In this document: positions 8,345 to 17,259 of the stretch, one piece after another
How the letters are laid out: each line of letters starts with the position of its first letter
Position numbering within the stretch: position 1 is the stretch's first letter
Source: an uncultured Alistipes sp.
GTDB taxonomy: Bacteria; Bacteroidota; Bacteroidia; Bacteroidales; Rikenellaceae
DNA: 53,515 nt
Reading direction: 5' to 3'
NCBI GenBank assembly: GCA_944321755.1
Contig: CALUMM010000015.1
Span: forward strand, 1-53,515
Program-made: the position numbers and the translations under genes
The notes under the pieces: model-generated
Seen by the model: only the letters and a program-made list of their open reading frames with translations
The model's database searches: none
Told to the model about the DNA's origin: nothing

Positions 8345-9565
8345 ATGAAATGCAAACTCCTCGCGCTTTGCTGCCTGCTGGCCGCCGGAACCGCACTCGC
8401 CCAAACCCGAAAAGCACTCTTCATCATCGTCGACGGCATCCCCGCAGACATGATCGAACGCTTGGAACCGCCCGCCATCCATGACATCGCCGCACGCGGC
8501 GCCTACGCCCGCGCCTACACCGGAGGTGAAATCGGCGGCTATTCGCAGACCCCGACCATCTCGGCCGTCGGCTACACAAACCTCCTCACGGCCACCTGGA
8601 TGAACAAGCACAACGTCGGCGGAAACTCCAACCTCAAGCCCAACTACAACTACTGGACGATCTTCCGCATCGCCAAGGAGCAGCCCGCAGCCTGCCGGAC
8701 AGCCATCTATTCGAGTTGGACCGACAACCGCACGGTCCTCGTGGGGGAGGGAAAGCCCGAAACCGGTTACCTGAAGATCGACCATGTCTACGACGGGTAC
8801 GACCTCGACACGGTACGCTTCCCGCAGCAGGAGATGCGGCGGAGGGTCTTTGACATCGACGAGGTGGTGGCCGAAGAGGCTGCCCGGAGCATTCGGGAGG
8901 AGGCCCCCGACCTGGGCTGGGTCTATCTGTGGTACACCGACGAGGCCGGGCACCTCACCGGAAACGGCGCCTATTTCGACGAATATGTGCTGAAAGCCGA
9001 CCGGCAGGTCGCTCAAATCTGGGAGGCCGTCCGCTACCGCGAGGCCCATTTCGACGAGGAGTGGCTCGTGGTGGTCACCACCGACCACGGGCGTGCCGAA
9101 AACGGACACCACCACGGCGGGCAGTCCGAACGCGAACGGACAACCTGGATCGCAACCAACCGCGACGTGAACAGCCACTTCCGCAGCGGGCGTCTCGCCA
9201 TCACCGACATCACGCCGTCGATCTGCCGCTTCATGGGCTTCGAGGTGCCCCGCGACGTGTGCTGGGAGCAGGACGGGATCCCCTTCTTCGGGCCGGTCGA
9301 CATCGCCGAAATGAAGACATCGCCCTACGATGACGACATCATCCTCTCCTGGGAGTGTCTGAACCCGGAGGCCCGGGTCACGGTCTACGCGGCCGCCGCA
9401 AACCGGTACAGGGAGGGCGGCAAGGAGGAGTGGTTCGAACTGGACACCGTCAAGGCCTCCGACGGCAGTTACCGGGTGGAAGGCAAGCGGCTCCCCGATT
9501 CGAAGTTCTACAAGTTCGTGCTCGCGACCCCCAACAACCACCTGAACCGCTGGGTGAAAAAATAA
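8345..9565 (+). CDS. Exported alkaline-phosphatase-superfamily phosphodiesterase (NPP-like)
   Basis: A 406-residue protein with a signal peptide (residues 1-19, cut near ALAQ). The mature part matches type I phosphodiesterase/nucleotide pyrophosphatase enzymes. A metal aspartate lies in IIVDGIP, a candidate nucleophile threonine in AVGYTNLL, and further metal ligands in DEAGHLTGNG and TTDHGR. It should act in the periplasm or at the surface on phosphodiester or pyrophosphate bonds. The substrate is not known. It starts 27 bases after the WYL regulator and is probably co-transcribed with it. Residues beyond about 330 form a beta-rich tail that is not part of the core fold. Confidence 0.82.
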   Translation: MKCKLLALCCLLAAGTALAQTRKALFIIVDGIPADMIERLEPPAIHDIAARGAYARAYTGGEIGGYSQTPTISAVGYTNLLTATWMNKHNVGGNSNLKPNYNYWTIFRIAKEQPAACRTAIYSSWTDNRTVLVGEGKPETGYLKIDHVYDGYDLDTVRFPQQEMRRRVFDIDEVVAEEAARSIREEAPDLGWVYLWYTDEAGHLTGNGAYFDEYVLKADRQVAQIWEAVRYREAHFDEEWLVVVTTDHGRAENGHHHGGQSERERTTWIATNRDVNSHFRSGRLAITDITPSICRFMGFEVPRDVCWEQDGIPFFGPVDIAEMKTSPYDDDIILSWECLNPEARVTVYAAAANRYREGGKEEWFELDTVKASDGSYRVEGKRLPDSKFYKFVLATPNNHLNRWVKK

Positions 9566-9584
9566 CATTTTTTTGACATTGTGT

Positions 9585-9597
9585 CACAACCTGTCAC
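9585..9597 (+). promoter_or_regulatory. Second copy of the CACAACCTGTCAC motif
   Basis: This 13-base sequence is identical to 7352-7364. It sits between the phosphodiesterase stop and a promoter-like TTCCTTTG at 9608-9615 upstream of the zinc-ribbon gene, which is an operator-like position. Only two copies were noticed in the window. Confidence 0.45.
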
Positions 9598-9643
9598 TCG
9601 CAGGCCGTTCCTTTGCATCGTGAACCTATCAAACAACACGACC

Positions 9644-9856
9644 ATGGGAACAGCCTACAAAATCAAATGCAAGCACTGCGGAGCGCAGTTCGACCACTAC
9701 ATGCAACCCGGTTACGGCATCCTGCCCCTGTGCGTCGGATGCGGCGAGTACGTCGAAACCGAAACCGCCATCCGATGCCCCGCCTGTCACCGCCGGCTCA
9801 ATGCCTCGCAAAAGGAGTTCGAAGAGCAGATCGAAGTGACCTATCAATGGGACTGA
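9644..9856 (+). CDS. Small zinc-ribbon protein of unknown function
   Basis: A 70-residue protein with three CxxC knuckles: CKHC near the N-terminus, CVGC in the middle and CPAC after it. This suggests one or two bound zinc ions, with an acidic C-terminal tail. The ATG at 9644 is preferred over an in-frame GTG at 9581, because the latter lies inside the putative operator and upstream of the likely promoter. It resembles the short rubredoxin-like or zinc-ribbon proteins common in Bacteroidales, for which no role is established. Confidence 0.75.
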   Translation: MGTAYKIKCKHCGAQFDHYMQPGYGILPLCVGCGEYVETETAIRCPACHRRLNASQKEFEEQIEVTYQWD

Positions 9857-9902
9857 CCCGAAAAAATCAGCTCCGAAAAGCGGAAATAAACGGATTTTTT
9901 CC

Positions 9903-9910
9903 TAACTTTG
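9903..9910 (+). promoter_or_regulatory. -7 promoter element of the peroxiredoxin gene
   Basis: TAACTTTG fits TAnnTTTG and ends 26 bases before the ATG at 9937. No clear -33 TTTG is present at the expected distance. Confidence 0.6.
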
Positions 9911-9936
9911 AACAACTGATTTTTCTCGCGAAACCT

Positions 9937-10398
9937 ATGACGACCTTGCAGCCGGGCGATATGGCCCCCGATTTCCGAGCTATGACGCAGAACGGTGAGA
10001 TTCTGACACTTGCCGACCTGCGCGGGCAGCGCACGATCCTCTACTTCTATCCCAAGGACAACACCTCGGGGTGCACGCTCGAAGCCAAAAGCCTCCGGGA
10101 CGGAAAGGAGGAGCTCGCTCGCAGGGGATTCCGAATCATCGGCGTAAGCCCCGACAGCGAACAGTCGCACCGGAATTTCTGCGCCAGACACGACCTGAAT
10201 TTCACCCTCCTGGCCGATACCGACCACGCGGTCTGCGAGGCTTACGGCGTGTGGGCCGAAAAATCGATGTACGGACGCAAGTACATGGGCGTGCTCCGTA
10301 CCACCTTCGTTATCGACGCCGAAGGCCGCATCGAAAAGGTCTTCACCAAGGTCGACACCAGGAACCACTACCAACAGATCCTCGACGCCTGTAAATAA
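9937..10398 (+). CDS. bcp: Thioredoxin-dependent peroxiredoxin (Bcp/PrxQ type)
   Basis: A 153-residue cytoplasmic thiol peroxidase that reduces hydrogen and organic peroxides. The peroxidatic cysteine is in FYPKDNTSGCTLEA; the usual PGC is SGC here. The resolving cysteine that E. coli Bcp has five residues later is absent (AKSL instead), so this is likely a 1-Cys form or uses a more distant cysteine. The ATG at 9937 was chosen over an upstream in-frame extension that would run back through the previous gene, and a good -7 element precedes it. The fold motifs and length match the family. Confidence 0.92.
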   Translation: MTTLQPGDMAPDFRAMTQNGEILTLADLRGQRTILYFYPKDNTSGCTLEAKSLRDGKEELARRGFRIIGVSPDSEQSHRNFCARHDLNFTLLADTDHAVCEAYGVWAEKSMYGRKYMGVLRTTFVIDAEGRIEKVFTKVDTRNHYQQILDACK

Positions 10399-10407
10399 CG
10401 CTCCGAC

Positions 10408-10890
10408 ATGCGCTCCGCGGAACATATCCTCTTTGCAGCCATGCTGTTGGCTCCAGTCATCGGGGTCGGGCAGGAGATGCGCGGAAACGAAGCGATCCGA
10501 AGGGTGACATGGCCCGGAATCGGGGTTTCGCCGGAGGCGATCGGAATCGGAGGCGGCGTAGAACCCCTCAACGGCAGCATCGAATGGCTCCGTGAGGAGG
10601 TCGACCCGATCCGCAGGGCCCGGCGGCAGATCCGCAGGGAGATGTACCGCAGGGCCGATGCCCGGGCCCTGGAGGCTGCAGCCGGGGCTGCACGAAGCGC
10701 AACACCCCGGGATCCCGCCGTCGAATGGGCCGACTGGCGGTTCAGCATCGGAAACAACGGCAACTGGAGTCCCTATCCCGACCGGGAGCTCGATGCAAGG
10801 ATTATCCGGTTTCCGTTGCGGATGAAGACCGACAACCGCCCCGAAGCCGAAAAGGCCCTCGACCGGATGAGAAAGGAGCACCGACCCTAA
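10408..10890 (+). CDS. Small exported protein of unknown function
   Basis: A 160-residue protein starting 9 bases after the peroxiredoxin, so probably in the same transcript. Residues 1-22 look like a signal peptide ending at VGVGQ. The mature part is rich in arginine and glutamate, with a helical segment around residues 60-100 and a WADWRFSIGNNGNWSPYPD segment near residue 115. I recognise no family. The gene stops at TAA immediately before a G9 tract and a long purine-rich repeat. Confidence 0.65.
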   Translation: MRSAEHILFAAMLLAPVIGVGQEMRGNEAIRRVTWPGIGVSPEAIGIGGGVEPLNGSIEWLREEVDPIRRARRQIRREMYRRADARALEAAAGAARSATPRDPAVEWADWRFSIGNNGNWSPYPDRELDARIIRFPLRMKTDNRPEAEKALDRMRKEHRP

Positions 10891-10892
10891 CC

Positions 10893-11165
10893 GGGGGGGG
10901 GAAAACAGACAGAGAGACGGAGAGGTAGAAAGGAGAGGAGCAAGAAGAGGGGAGAGAATGTGAGAAGAGGACGAAAGAGAGAGAGGGAGAGGGAGAAGAG
11001 AGGGAGAGAGAGACCCGTAAGCCGACCGGGAGTGAAAGAAAGAGGGGAGAGAACGAGGAGAGAGGAGCAAGAAGAGGGGTGAGAATGTGAGAAGAGAACG
11101 AGGAACGAGAAGAGGACGAGGAACGGAAAAGAGAATGTGAGAACGGAAAAAACGAAAAACAAGAA
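10893..11165. repeat. G9 tract followed by purine-rich low-complexity repeats
   Basis: Nine G at 10893-10901 directly follow the stop codon of the previous gene. The next 260 bases are almost pure A/G on the plus strand, with a degenerate duplicated block: GAGCAAGAAGAGGGG followed by GAGAATGTGAGAAGAG occurs near 10938 and again near 11062. There is no gene here. The long minus-strand open frames across it are products of the purine bias. Confidence 0.85.
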
Positions 11166-11205
11166 TAAGGATAAAACAAAAACCAAGTAACACCAATACA
11201 CGAAA

Positions 11206-12222
11206 ATGGCAGAAAAAGTACCTGTTAACGCGGACAAGCTCAAAGTGCTGGACGCGGTAATGCAAAAAATAGAGAAGGACTTCGGGAAAGGCTCGATCAT
11301 GCGCATGAACAGCACCGAGGTAAATGACATCCCGGTCATCCCTACGGGATCCATCACCCTCGATATGGCCCTCGGAGTCGGCGGATACCCCAAAGGCCGC
11401 GTCATCGAAATCTTCGGTCCCGAATCCTCGGGTAAAACAACCCTGGCCATCCACGCCATCGCCGAGGCCCAAAAAGCCGGAGGTATCGCCGCCTTCATCG
11501 ACGCAGAACACGCTTTCGACAGCTTCTACGCCCAGAAACTCGGCGTCGATGTCGACAACCTCCTCATCTCGCAGCCCGACAACGGAGAACAGGCCCTCGA
11601 AATCGCCGACTCCCTGATCCGTTCGAGCGCCATCGACATCATCGTCATCGACTCCGTGGCGGCATTGACCCCCAAGGCCGAAATCGAGGGCGAAATGGGA
11701 GACTCGAAGATGGGACTCCAGGCCCGCCTCATGTCCCAGGCTCTGCGGAAACTCACATCCAGCATCTCCAAGACCAAGACCGTCTGCATCTTCATCAACC
11801 AGCTGCGCGACAAAATCGGCGTCGTCTACGGAAACCCCGAAACAACCACCGGCGGCAATGCCCTGAAGTTCTACGCTTCGGTCCGCATCGACATCCGCCG
11901 CATGTCGGTCATCAAGGACGGTGAAGAGCAGCTCGGAACCCGCACGAAGGTCAAGGTCGTCAAAAACAAGGTCGCACCCCCGTTCAAACGCGCCGAATTC
12001 GACATCATGTTCGGAGAGGGGATCTCCAAGATCGGAGAGATCATCGACCTCGGTGTCGACTGCGGGATCATCAAAAAGGCCGGATCGTGGTTCTCATACG
12101 GTGACCGAAAGATCGGTCAGGGACGGGACGCCGTCAAGGACCTCTTGAAAAACGACGCGGAACTCGCCGCCGAAATCGAACAGAAGGTCCGCGAAGCCCT
12201 TAAAAACCCAAAAAAGGAGTAG
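11206..12222 (+). CDS. recA: Recombinase RecA
   Basis: A 338-residue DNA strand-exchange ATPase for homologous recombination and SOS induction. Walker A is GPESSGKTT, Walker B lies in [12 protein letters not shown], loop L1 includes [10 protein letters not shown], and loop L2 follows [21 protein letters not shown]. The length is typical. The C-terminus is shorter and less acidic than in E. coli, ending in a lysine-rich tail. The gene begins just after the purine-rich repeat region, which therefore makes up its leader. The RelA/SpoT gene follows after 3 bases, so the two are probably co-transcribed. Confidence 0.98.
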   Translation: MAEKVPVNADKLKVLDAVMQKIEKDFGKGSIMRMNSTEVNDIPVIPTGSITLDMALGVGGYPKGRVIEIFGPESSGKTTLAIHAIAEAQKAGGIAAFIDAEHAFDSFYAQKLGVDVDNLLISQPDNGEQALEIADSLIRSSAIDIIVIDSVAALTPKAEIEGEMGDSKMGLQARLMSQALRKLTSSISKTKTVCIFINQLRDKIGVVYGNPETTTGGNALKFYASVRIDIRRMSVIKDGEEQLGTRTKVKVVKNKVAPPFKRAEFDIMFGEGISKIGEIIDLGVDCGIIKKAGSWFSYGDRKIGQGRDAVKDLLKNDAELAAEIEQKVREALKNPKKE

Positions 12223-12225
12223 CCT

Positions 12226-14439
12226 ATGGGATATACTGCCGAGGATGAAGCCCTGATTAAGGAAAAGTGGGACGACCTGCTCCTCGCCTGTACGCGCATC
12301 TGCAAGAACGATGAGGACTGGAATCTGATCAAACGTGCATTTTTCCTCGCCAAAGAGGCTCACGAGGGGGTACGGCGCCGATCCGGCGAGCCATACCTCC
12401 TGCATCCTATTGCAGTAGCCCGAATCGTTATCGACGAAATCGGACTCGGCGTCAAGTCCGTCGTCGCGGCCCTGTTGCACGACGTCGTCGAGGACACCGA
12501 GTACACCGTCGAGGACATGGAACGCATCTTCGGGCCCAAAATCGCCTCGATGGTCGACGGACTCACCAAGATGTCCGGCGTATTCAATGCCGACACCTCC
12601 GAACAAGCCGAATACTTCCGAAAGGTCCTCCTGACCCTCTCCGACGACGTGCGCGTCATCCTCATCAAGATCGCGGACCGGCTCCACAACATGCGGACCC
12701 TCGGATCCATGCCCCTCAACAAGCAGATCAAGATCACCGGAGAGACCATCTATCTCTTCGCACCGCTCGCATACCGGCTCGGACTCTACTCGATCAAAAG
12801 CGAACTGGAGGACCTCTGCATGAAGTACCGATTCCCGCAGCAGTACGCCGAAATCACCCAGAAACTCCAGGAGAGCGAAGCCTCGCGCCGCGAATTCATC
12901 GACAAGTTCAACGCCCCGATCATCGCCGCGCTCAACCGCGACAACTTCAATTACGAGATCTCCGGCCGCGTGAAGAGCGTATACTCCATCTGGAGCAAGA
13001 TGCAGCGCAAGCAGATCCCCTTCGAGGAGATTTACGACCTGTTTGCCATCCGCATCGTCTTCAAACCTCTGCCGTTCCCCTCCGAGAAGACCCAGTGCTG
13101 GCAGATTTACTCGACCATCACCGACATCTACACCCCCAAGCCCGACCGCCTCAGGGACTGGATCTCGATGCCCAAGGCAAACGGGTACGAGGCCCTGCAC
13201 TCGACCGTCATGGGGCCCGACGGTGTCTGGGTCGAGGTGCAGATCCGCACGCAGCGCATGGAGGATATTGCCGAACGCGGGTTTGCCGCACACTGGAAGT
13301 ACAAACACGCCACGATCTCGCAGGACGAGGATGAATTCGACAAGTGGCTCAAGCAGATCCGCGCAGCGCTGAACAGCCCGACGGAGAATGCCGTGGACTT
13401 CCTGGACAACTTCAAGTTATCGCTGTACACTTCTGAAATCGTTGTATTTACACCGAAAGGGGAGGCCCGAAAGATGCCCTATGGCGCCACCGCACTCGAC
13501 TTCGCATACGACATCCACTCGAAGATCGGAAACAACGCCATCAGCGCCAAGATCAACCACAAGCTCGAACCCATCACCACGCAGATCAACAGCGGCGATC
13601 AGATCGAGATCATCACGGCCGACAACGCACGGCCCAAACCCGAATGGCTCGAAGTCGTCACCACGGCAAAGGCCAAACAGGCCATCAAAAACTTCCTCAA
13701 ACGCGAGCGTCAGAACAACATCGAGCACGGAATGCAGATGCTCGACGAAAAGATGAAGTCGCTGAATGTCAAACTCAGCGGACGTGTCCTGCGCAAAATC
13801 GTTCCCATCTACGACTGCAACAACAAGGAGGAGTTGTACTCCAAGATCGGAGCCGGAATCGTATCCCTCGACAACCTCGACAAAGCCCTCAAAGTCAACT
13901 CCAAAAGCAAGATCCTCAAGTTCTGGACCCTGTTCATCCCCCAAAAGGAGGAGGAGGAGACCGATGATACCGCCCCGGGTGAGATTGCCCCGGCGGCAGA
14001 TGCCCCCGCGGAACCCCAGTTCGAAATCGCCGAGTGCTGCAAACCCATCCCCGGAGACAAGGTCGTAGGGTACAGAGATCCCGCGTCGGGAAAGATCATC
14101 GTCCACAAGGCCACCTGCGACGAGCTGAACCGCCTGGCCGCCCAGTACGGCAAGAACATCGTCAAGGAGGAGATCAAATGGTCCCAGCACAAGGCCATGT
14201 CCTATCTGGTAACCACCGAGTTGCGCGGAATCGACCGGCAGGGGCTCCTGCTCGACCTCGCAAGGGTCGTCACCAACGATTTCAACATCAACATCCGCGA
14301 AGTGAACATCCACAGCCACGACGGAATCTTCGAGGGAAGCGTCAGCCTCTACGTCAAGGATGCCGAAAGCCTCAATGCCGTCATGGACAAGCTGCGGCAG
14401 ATCAAGGGAATCGAAACGATCAAACGAATGCTGAATTAG
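12226..14439 (+). CDS. rsh: Bifunctional (p)ppGpp synthetase/hydrolase (RelA/SpoT homologue)
   Basis: A 737-residue long RSH enzyme of the stringent response. The hydrolase HD domain is intact, with HDVVED at residues 85-90. The synthetase domain contains GRVKSVYSIWSKM and MPKANGYEALHS, so both activities are plausible. A TGS domain (VFTPKGEARKMPYGATALDFA) follows, then a helical and zinc-finger-like region with ECCKPIPGD, and a C-terminal ACT domain (GLLLDLARVVTNDFNINI). Intact HD and synthetase sites favour a bifunctional Rel/SpoT rather than a synthetase-only RelA. It starts 3 bases after recA and is followed at 6 bases by a membrane-anchored protein. Confidence 0.96.
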   Translation: MGYTAEDEALIKEKWDDLLLACTRICKNDEDWNLIKRAFFLAKEAHEGVRRRSGEPYLLHPIAVARIVIDEIGLGVKSVVAALLHDVVEDTEYTVEDMERIFGPKIASMVDGLTKMSGVFNADTSEQAEYFRKVLLTLSDDVRVILIKIADRLHNMRTLGSMPLNKQIKITGETIYLFAPLAYRLGLYSIKSELEDLCMKYRFPQQYAEITQKLQESEASRREFIDKFNAPIIAALNRDNFNYEISGRVKSVYSIWSKMQRKQIPFEEIYDLFAIRIVFKPLPFPSEKTQCWQIYSTITDIYTPKPDRLRDWISMPKANGYEALHSTVMGPDGVWVEVQIRTQRMEDIAERGFAAHWKYKHATISQDEDEFDKWLKQIRAALNSPTENAVDFLDNFKLSLYTSEIVVFTPKGEARKMPYGATALDFAYDIHSKIGNNAISAKINHKLEPITTQINSGDQIEIITADNARPKPEWLEVVTTAKAKQAIKNFLKRERQNNIEHGMQMLDEKMKSLNVKLSGRVLRKIVPIYDCNNKEELYSKIGAGIVSLDNLDKALKVNSKSKILKFWTLFIPQKEEEETDDTAPGEIAPAADAPAEPQFEIAECCKPIPGDKVVGYRDPASGKIIVHKATCDELNRLAAQYGKNIVKEEIKWSQHKAMSYLVTTELRGIDRQGLLLDLARVVTNDFNINIREVNIHSHDGIFEGSVSLYVKDAESLNAVMDKLRQIKGIETIKRMLN

Positions 14440-14445
14440 GCCGTC

Positions 14446-15153
14446 ATGAAGGATTTTTCGACGATTCTCTGGGTCGTGATCATCGTCGGGGCGATGATCT
14501 TCAATACCGTGGCCAAAGCCCGCAGGGCCCGCGGAAAAGGAGGAAATACGCCGCCGCAGCACGGTGAAGCATGGCCCTCGATCCCCTGGGACAACGACGG
14601 AGAGGCCGATCCGGCAACGACAAAAGGCCCGGAGACGGGGCGAGTAAGGGAGGTCGTATCGCGGGAACCGGCCACCCGCAGGACCGCAGCAGCCGGAAAA
14701 GGGGTGACCTGGTCCGAAAACGGAACCGGGGCAGGACAGACGGAGCAGGCAGGACAGGCAGGGCAGGCGGGCCAACAGGCAGGGCAGACAAGACCGGCGG
14801 AACAGGCGAGGCAGACGGGGCAGGCAAGACAGGCAGCCATGCCGAAACAGCCCGTTTTCGCCGATTTCCCGGACGAATACCAGAGCCTGGAGGTGATCAC
14901 CTCGCAAACACACGAAACGAAGCGTAAAGGGTCCCAAACGGTAAATCCCGGAGTGATTGGAGACGAATCCAATGCCCAGCGGGTCGCGGGATGGCACGCC
15001 GGAGCGAAAAAAAACGACGCAACGGGCGGACCGGGGCGGATTTCTCCGGCGGAACCGGCGGAAGAGCCGGAAGCTGCTGAAATTGCCGAGGAGTTCGACC
15101 TGCGGCGGGCGGTCATCTATTCGGAGATTCTGAAGCCCAAATTCGAGGAGTAA
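14446..15153 (+). CDS. Membrane-anchored protein with a low-complexity Q/G/A repeat region
   Basis: A 235-residue protein with one N-terminal membrane helix (residues 5-22, ILWVVIIVGAMIF) followed by a basic stretch. The middle (about residues 95-135) is a degenerate QAGQ-type repeat encoded by GGCAGGACA-like units, which are prone to length change. The conserved-looking C-terminus is acidic and ends with RRAVIYSEILKPKFEE, a closing motif found in short Bacteroidales membrane proteins of unknown role. It starts 6 bases after the RSH gene. I cannot assign a function. Confidence 0.7.
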   Translation: MKDFSTILWVVIIVGAMIFNTVAKARRARGKGGNTPPQHGEAWPSIPWDNDGEADPATTKGPETGRVREVVSREPATRRTAAAGKGVTWSENGTGAGQTEQAGQAGQAGQQAGQTRPAEQARQTGQARQAAMPKQPVFADFPDEYQSLEVITSQTHETKRKGSQTVNPGVIGDESNAQRVAGWHAGAKKNDATGGPGRISPAEPAEEPEAAEIAEEFDLRRAVIYSEILKPKFEE

Positions 15154-15217
15154 CCCCGTGTCGGAGGAGCGGAAGTCAGTCCGTTAGCCCCAGGAAGAAG
15201 CAGACATCAGGACAACC

Positions 15218-15496
15218 ATGAAACCGAAAACACAAACTCCCAGGGAGGTTTCACCCGAAGAACAGCGCTGGAGGACTGCCGCAACGGACCCGGCCCGCGT
15301 GAAACAACACTTGAAAATACAATACGTGCTGTCGGGAATATGGTGTGTGTTGACAATCGGATGGGGTACAGCCGTCGTATGCAAGGCCCTTCCGTTCGGA
15401 TGGACGAATGCCATCGTCCTGTTTGCCGGATTCCTGAGCATCGGCATCGGCATCGTAAACAATCGTCGCATCCTGGCCGGGAAAAAGCCCTGGTAG
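15218..15496 (+). CDS. Small integral membrane protein of unknown function
   Basis: A 92-residue protein with a charged N-terminus and two predicted membrane helices at about residues 35-52 (SGIWCVLTIGWGTAVV) and 60-80 (TNAIVLFAGFLSIGIGIV), ending in a short basic tail. It lies between the previous anchored protein and a HIT gene. I recognise no family. The host-like codon use and membrane-helix pattern support a real gene. Confidence 0.6.
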   Translation: MKPKTQTPREVSPEEQRWRTAATDPARVKQHLKIQYVLSGIWCVLTIGWGTAVVCKALPFGWTNAIVLFAGFLSIGIGIVNNRRILAGKKPW

Positions 15497-15510
15497 GAGA
15501 TTTGCGACGG

Positions 15511-15570
15511 CCCGCCTGACCGCCCGACCGTCTGACCCGTCCGACCGTCTGGCCGCCTGACCCGTCTGAC
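15511..15570. repeat. Degenerate 10-bp tandem repeat
   Basis: About six imperfect copies of CCGYCTGACC lie between the small membrane protein and the HIT gene. The unit is unrelated to the other arrays in the window. Confidence 0.65.
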
Positions 15571-15635
15571 GGTAACACGGACGCGATAACAATAAATAAA
15601 ATACGCAAAAACGAATCCATAAACACGAAATTGCC

Positions 15636-16022
15636 ATGGCAACGATTTTTTCACGCATCATCGCAGGGGAGATCCCTTCGTACAAGGTGGCCGAAGACGA
15701 CCGCTATTACGCATTCCTGGACATCAATCCGCTGGCGAAGGGCCACACGCTGGTCGTCCCCAAACAGGAGGTAGACTATCTGTTCGACCTCGATGACGAC
15801 ACGCTGGGCGGGATGATGGTTTTCGCAAAAAAGATTGCGGCCAAAATCAAACGGGAAATAGCCTGCAAAAAGGTCGCGGTGGTCGTTTTGGGGCTCGAAG
15901 TACCCCATGCACACATCCATTTGATCCCCATTCAGAGCGAAAGCGACGTCGATTTTCACCGCGAAAAGCTCCAGTTGACGCCCGAAGAGTTCCGGGAAAT
16001 AGCCGAAAAAATCGCCCTGTAG
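15636..16022 (+). CDS. HIT family nucleotide-binding hydrolase
   Basis: A 128-residue histidine-triad protein. The catalytic signature HAHIH is at residues 91-95, with the typical N-terminal FSRIIAGEIPSYKV and FLDINPLAKGHTLV segments. HIT enzymes of this branch (HinT-like) remove the leaving group from adenosine phosphoramidates and related nucleotides in the cytoplasm. The length and motifs are normal. A strong intrinsic terminator follows 34 bases after the stop. Confidence 0.93.
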   Translation: MATIFSRIIAGEIPSYKVAEDDRYYAFLDINPLAKGHTLVVPKQEVDYLFDLDDDTLGGMMVFAKKIAAKIKREIACKKVAVVVLGLEVPHAHIHLIPIQSESDVDFHREKLQLTPEEFREIAEKIAL

Positions 16023-16056
16023 AAGGCTGTTGACAAATATAAAAAGTCTTGTAAAT

Positions 16057-16097
16057 GAGTCGGGTAGTGTGTTATAAACACAATCCGACTCTTTTTT
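16057..16097 (+). terminator. Rho-independent terminator after the HIT gene
   Basis: GAGTCGG (16057-16063) pairs with CCGACTC (16085-16091), with an inner GTGTT/AACAC stem and six T after it. Confidence 0.85.
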
Positions 16098-16200
16098 ATT
16101 TAACATAATGTATCGAAAATAAGGGATTGTTAACAATTTACCTGGGCAGAAATCCGAAATAATCCGAAAACAGCAAAAAACGACCGCGAAAGGGTAGTGA

Positions 16201-16671
16201 TTTTACATTTGTAAAACACAAAGAGCGGGTGATTTTCCAAATGTAATTACAAATGGAAAACTCAGTTCGGTTCACTTCGCTGTTAATAGTTACATTTGTA
16301 AATAATAGGGGATTGTGCGATAAACCGAGTTTCAAGTCCATTTCAGGGCGAGTCAAATGATTAAATAATCAGAATAAAAACACCAATAATCAGCATATTA
16401 CATAAATCATATAAACCAACAGATCAAGGTAAGACACAGGAAAAGGCAAGGATTCGGAGATTCAGGAGCAAAGGGGATATTTGCAGGTATTAAATACAGT
16501 TATACCAGCTATTTATATTATTTTATCTCAAGTTTTGCTAAAATACAAGGGCAGGGGCATCTTTTAACCATATTTTTGATTTTACTTTTGTAAACTTTGT
16601 CAACACTTATTAACATTTTACAAATGTAGAATTTTCTTGTTTTACAAAAAGAAAATGTTTATATTTGTAAA
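16201..16671. promoter_or_regulatory. Array of TTTACA/TGTAAA operator-like sites upstream of the XRE regulator
   Basis: The 660-base AT-rich gap 16023-16682 holds no convincing gene. It carries repeated palindromic sites: TTTTACATTTGTAAAA at 16201-16216, a composite site at 16237-16256, TTACATTTGTAA at 16290-16301, TTTACTTTTGTAAA at 16581-16594, TTTTACAAATGTAGAA at 16616-16631, TTTTACAAAA at 16640-16649 and TTTGTAAA at 16664-16671. The last overlaps a -7 box TATATTTG (16660-16667), 15 bases before the regulator start. The layout suits autorepression by that regulator. Confidence 0.6.
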
Positions 16672-16682
16672 AATTTACGCCG

Positions 16683-17240
16683 ATGAGGGAAAAATTGCTC
16701 GATTTGATGAAAGCCGAGGGTTTGAAGCCGAGCCAACTCGCGGAAATGCTCGAAATCAATCCCGCCGGAATCTCGCACATTCTCGCCGGTCGAAACAAAC
16801 CCAGCTTCGAACTCCTCCAGAAAATTCTCCGCCGCTTCCCCAGGATCAACCCCGACTGGCTCCTGCTCGACTCCAAACAGATGTATCGAAACGGCAGCGG
16901 CCCCGACGGCCAAACGGGTGACCCGTCGGTGATCAATCCGGGACAGGCCCGGTCGAAGATCGAAGCAGCAGCCGACTATGGACTTTTCGGAAACGACACC
17001 CCCGGGAACCGCATGGGTGCATCCGGGTCGGATGCGGCAGTCCGGACGGCGGAAGTTCAAAGGGACGGCAGAACGGCAGCATCCGGGACGGCTGCGACGG
17101 CGGGCGCAACAGGAGGAGTGAACAGCGGCTCGGGGCTTGCGCCCGATACGGTCGGAACACGAGGTCAGGCCGCCGTGCAGCGAATCGTGATCTTTTACGA
17201 CGACCAAACCTTCGAATGTTACTTCCCGACAAGGCGATAA
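16683..17240 (+). CDS. XRE-family HTH transcriptional regulator
   Basis: A 185-residue regulator. Residues 1-60 form a lambda-repressor-like HTH (LMKAEGLKPSQLAEMLEINP with the recognition helix in AGISHILAGRNKP), then FPRINPDWLLLD, as in many Bacteroidota XRE proteins. The middle (about 70-155) is a low-complexity linker of A, G, T and R. The conserved closing segment VQRIVIFYDDQTFECYFP is typical of these regulators. The ATG at 16683 lies just after a promoter overlapped by operator-like sites. The 3' end of the gene is duplicated downstream in a broken copy. The target genes are unknown. Confidence 0.85.
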   Translation: MREKLLDLMKAEGLKPSQLAEMLEINPAGISHILAGRNKPSFELLQKILRRFPRINPDWLLLDSKQMYRNGSGPDGQTGDPSVINPGQARSKIEAAADYGLFGNDTPGNRMGASGSDAAVRTAEVQRDGRTAASGTAATAGATGGVNSGSGLAPDTVGTRGQAAVQRIVIFYDDQTFECYFPTRR

Positions 17241-17259
17241 TTCCGACCGAAAGGCGGGA

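Noticed and set aside
12094-13308. 404-residue minus-strand frame across recA and the RSH gene
   Set aside because: Antisense shadow of two essential, well-conserved genes.
16138-16356. 72-residue minus-strand ORF in the gap before the XRE gene
   Set aside because: Its repeated FTNV segment comes from the TTTACA/TGTAAA sites; no family, and it would place operator-like palindromes inside a gene.
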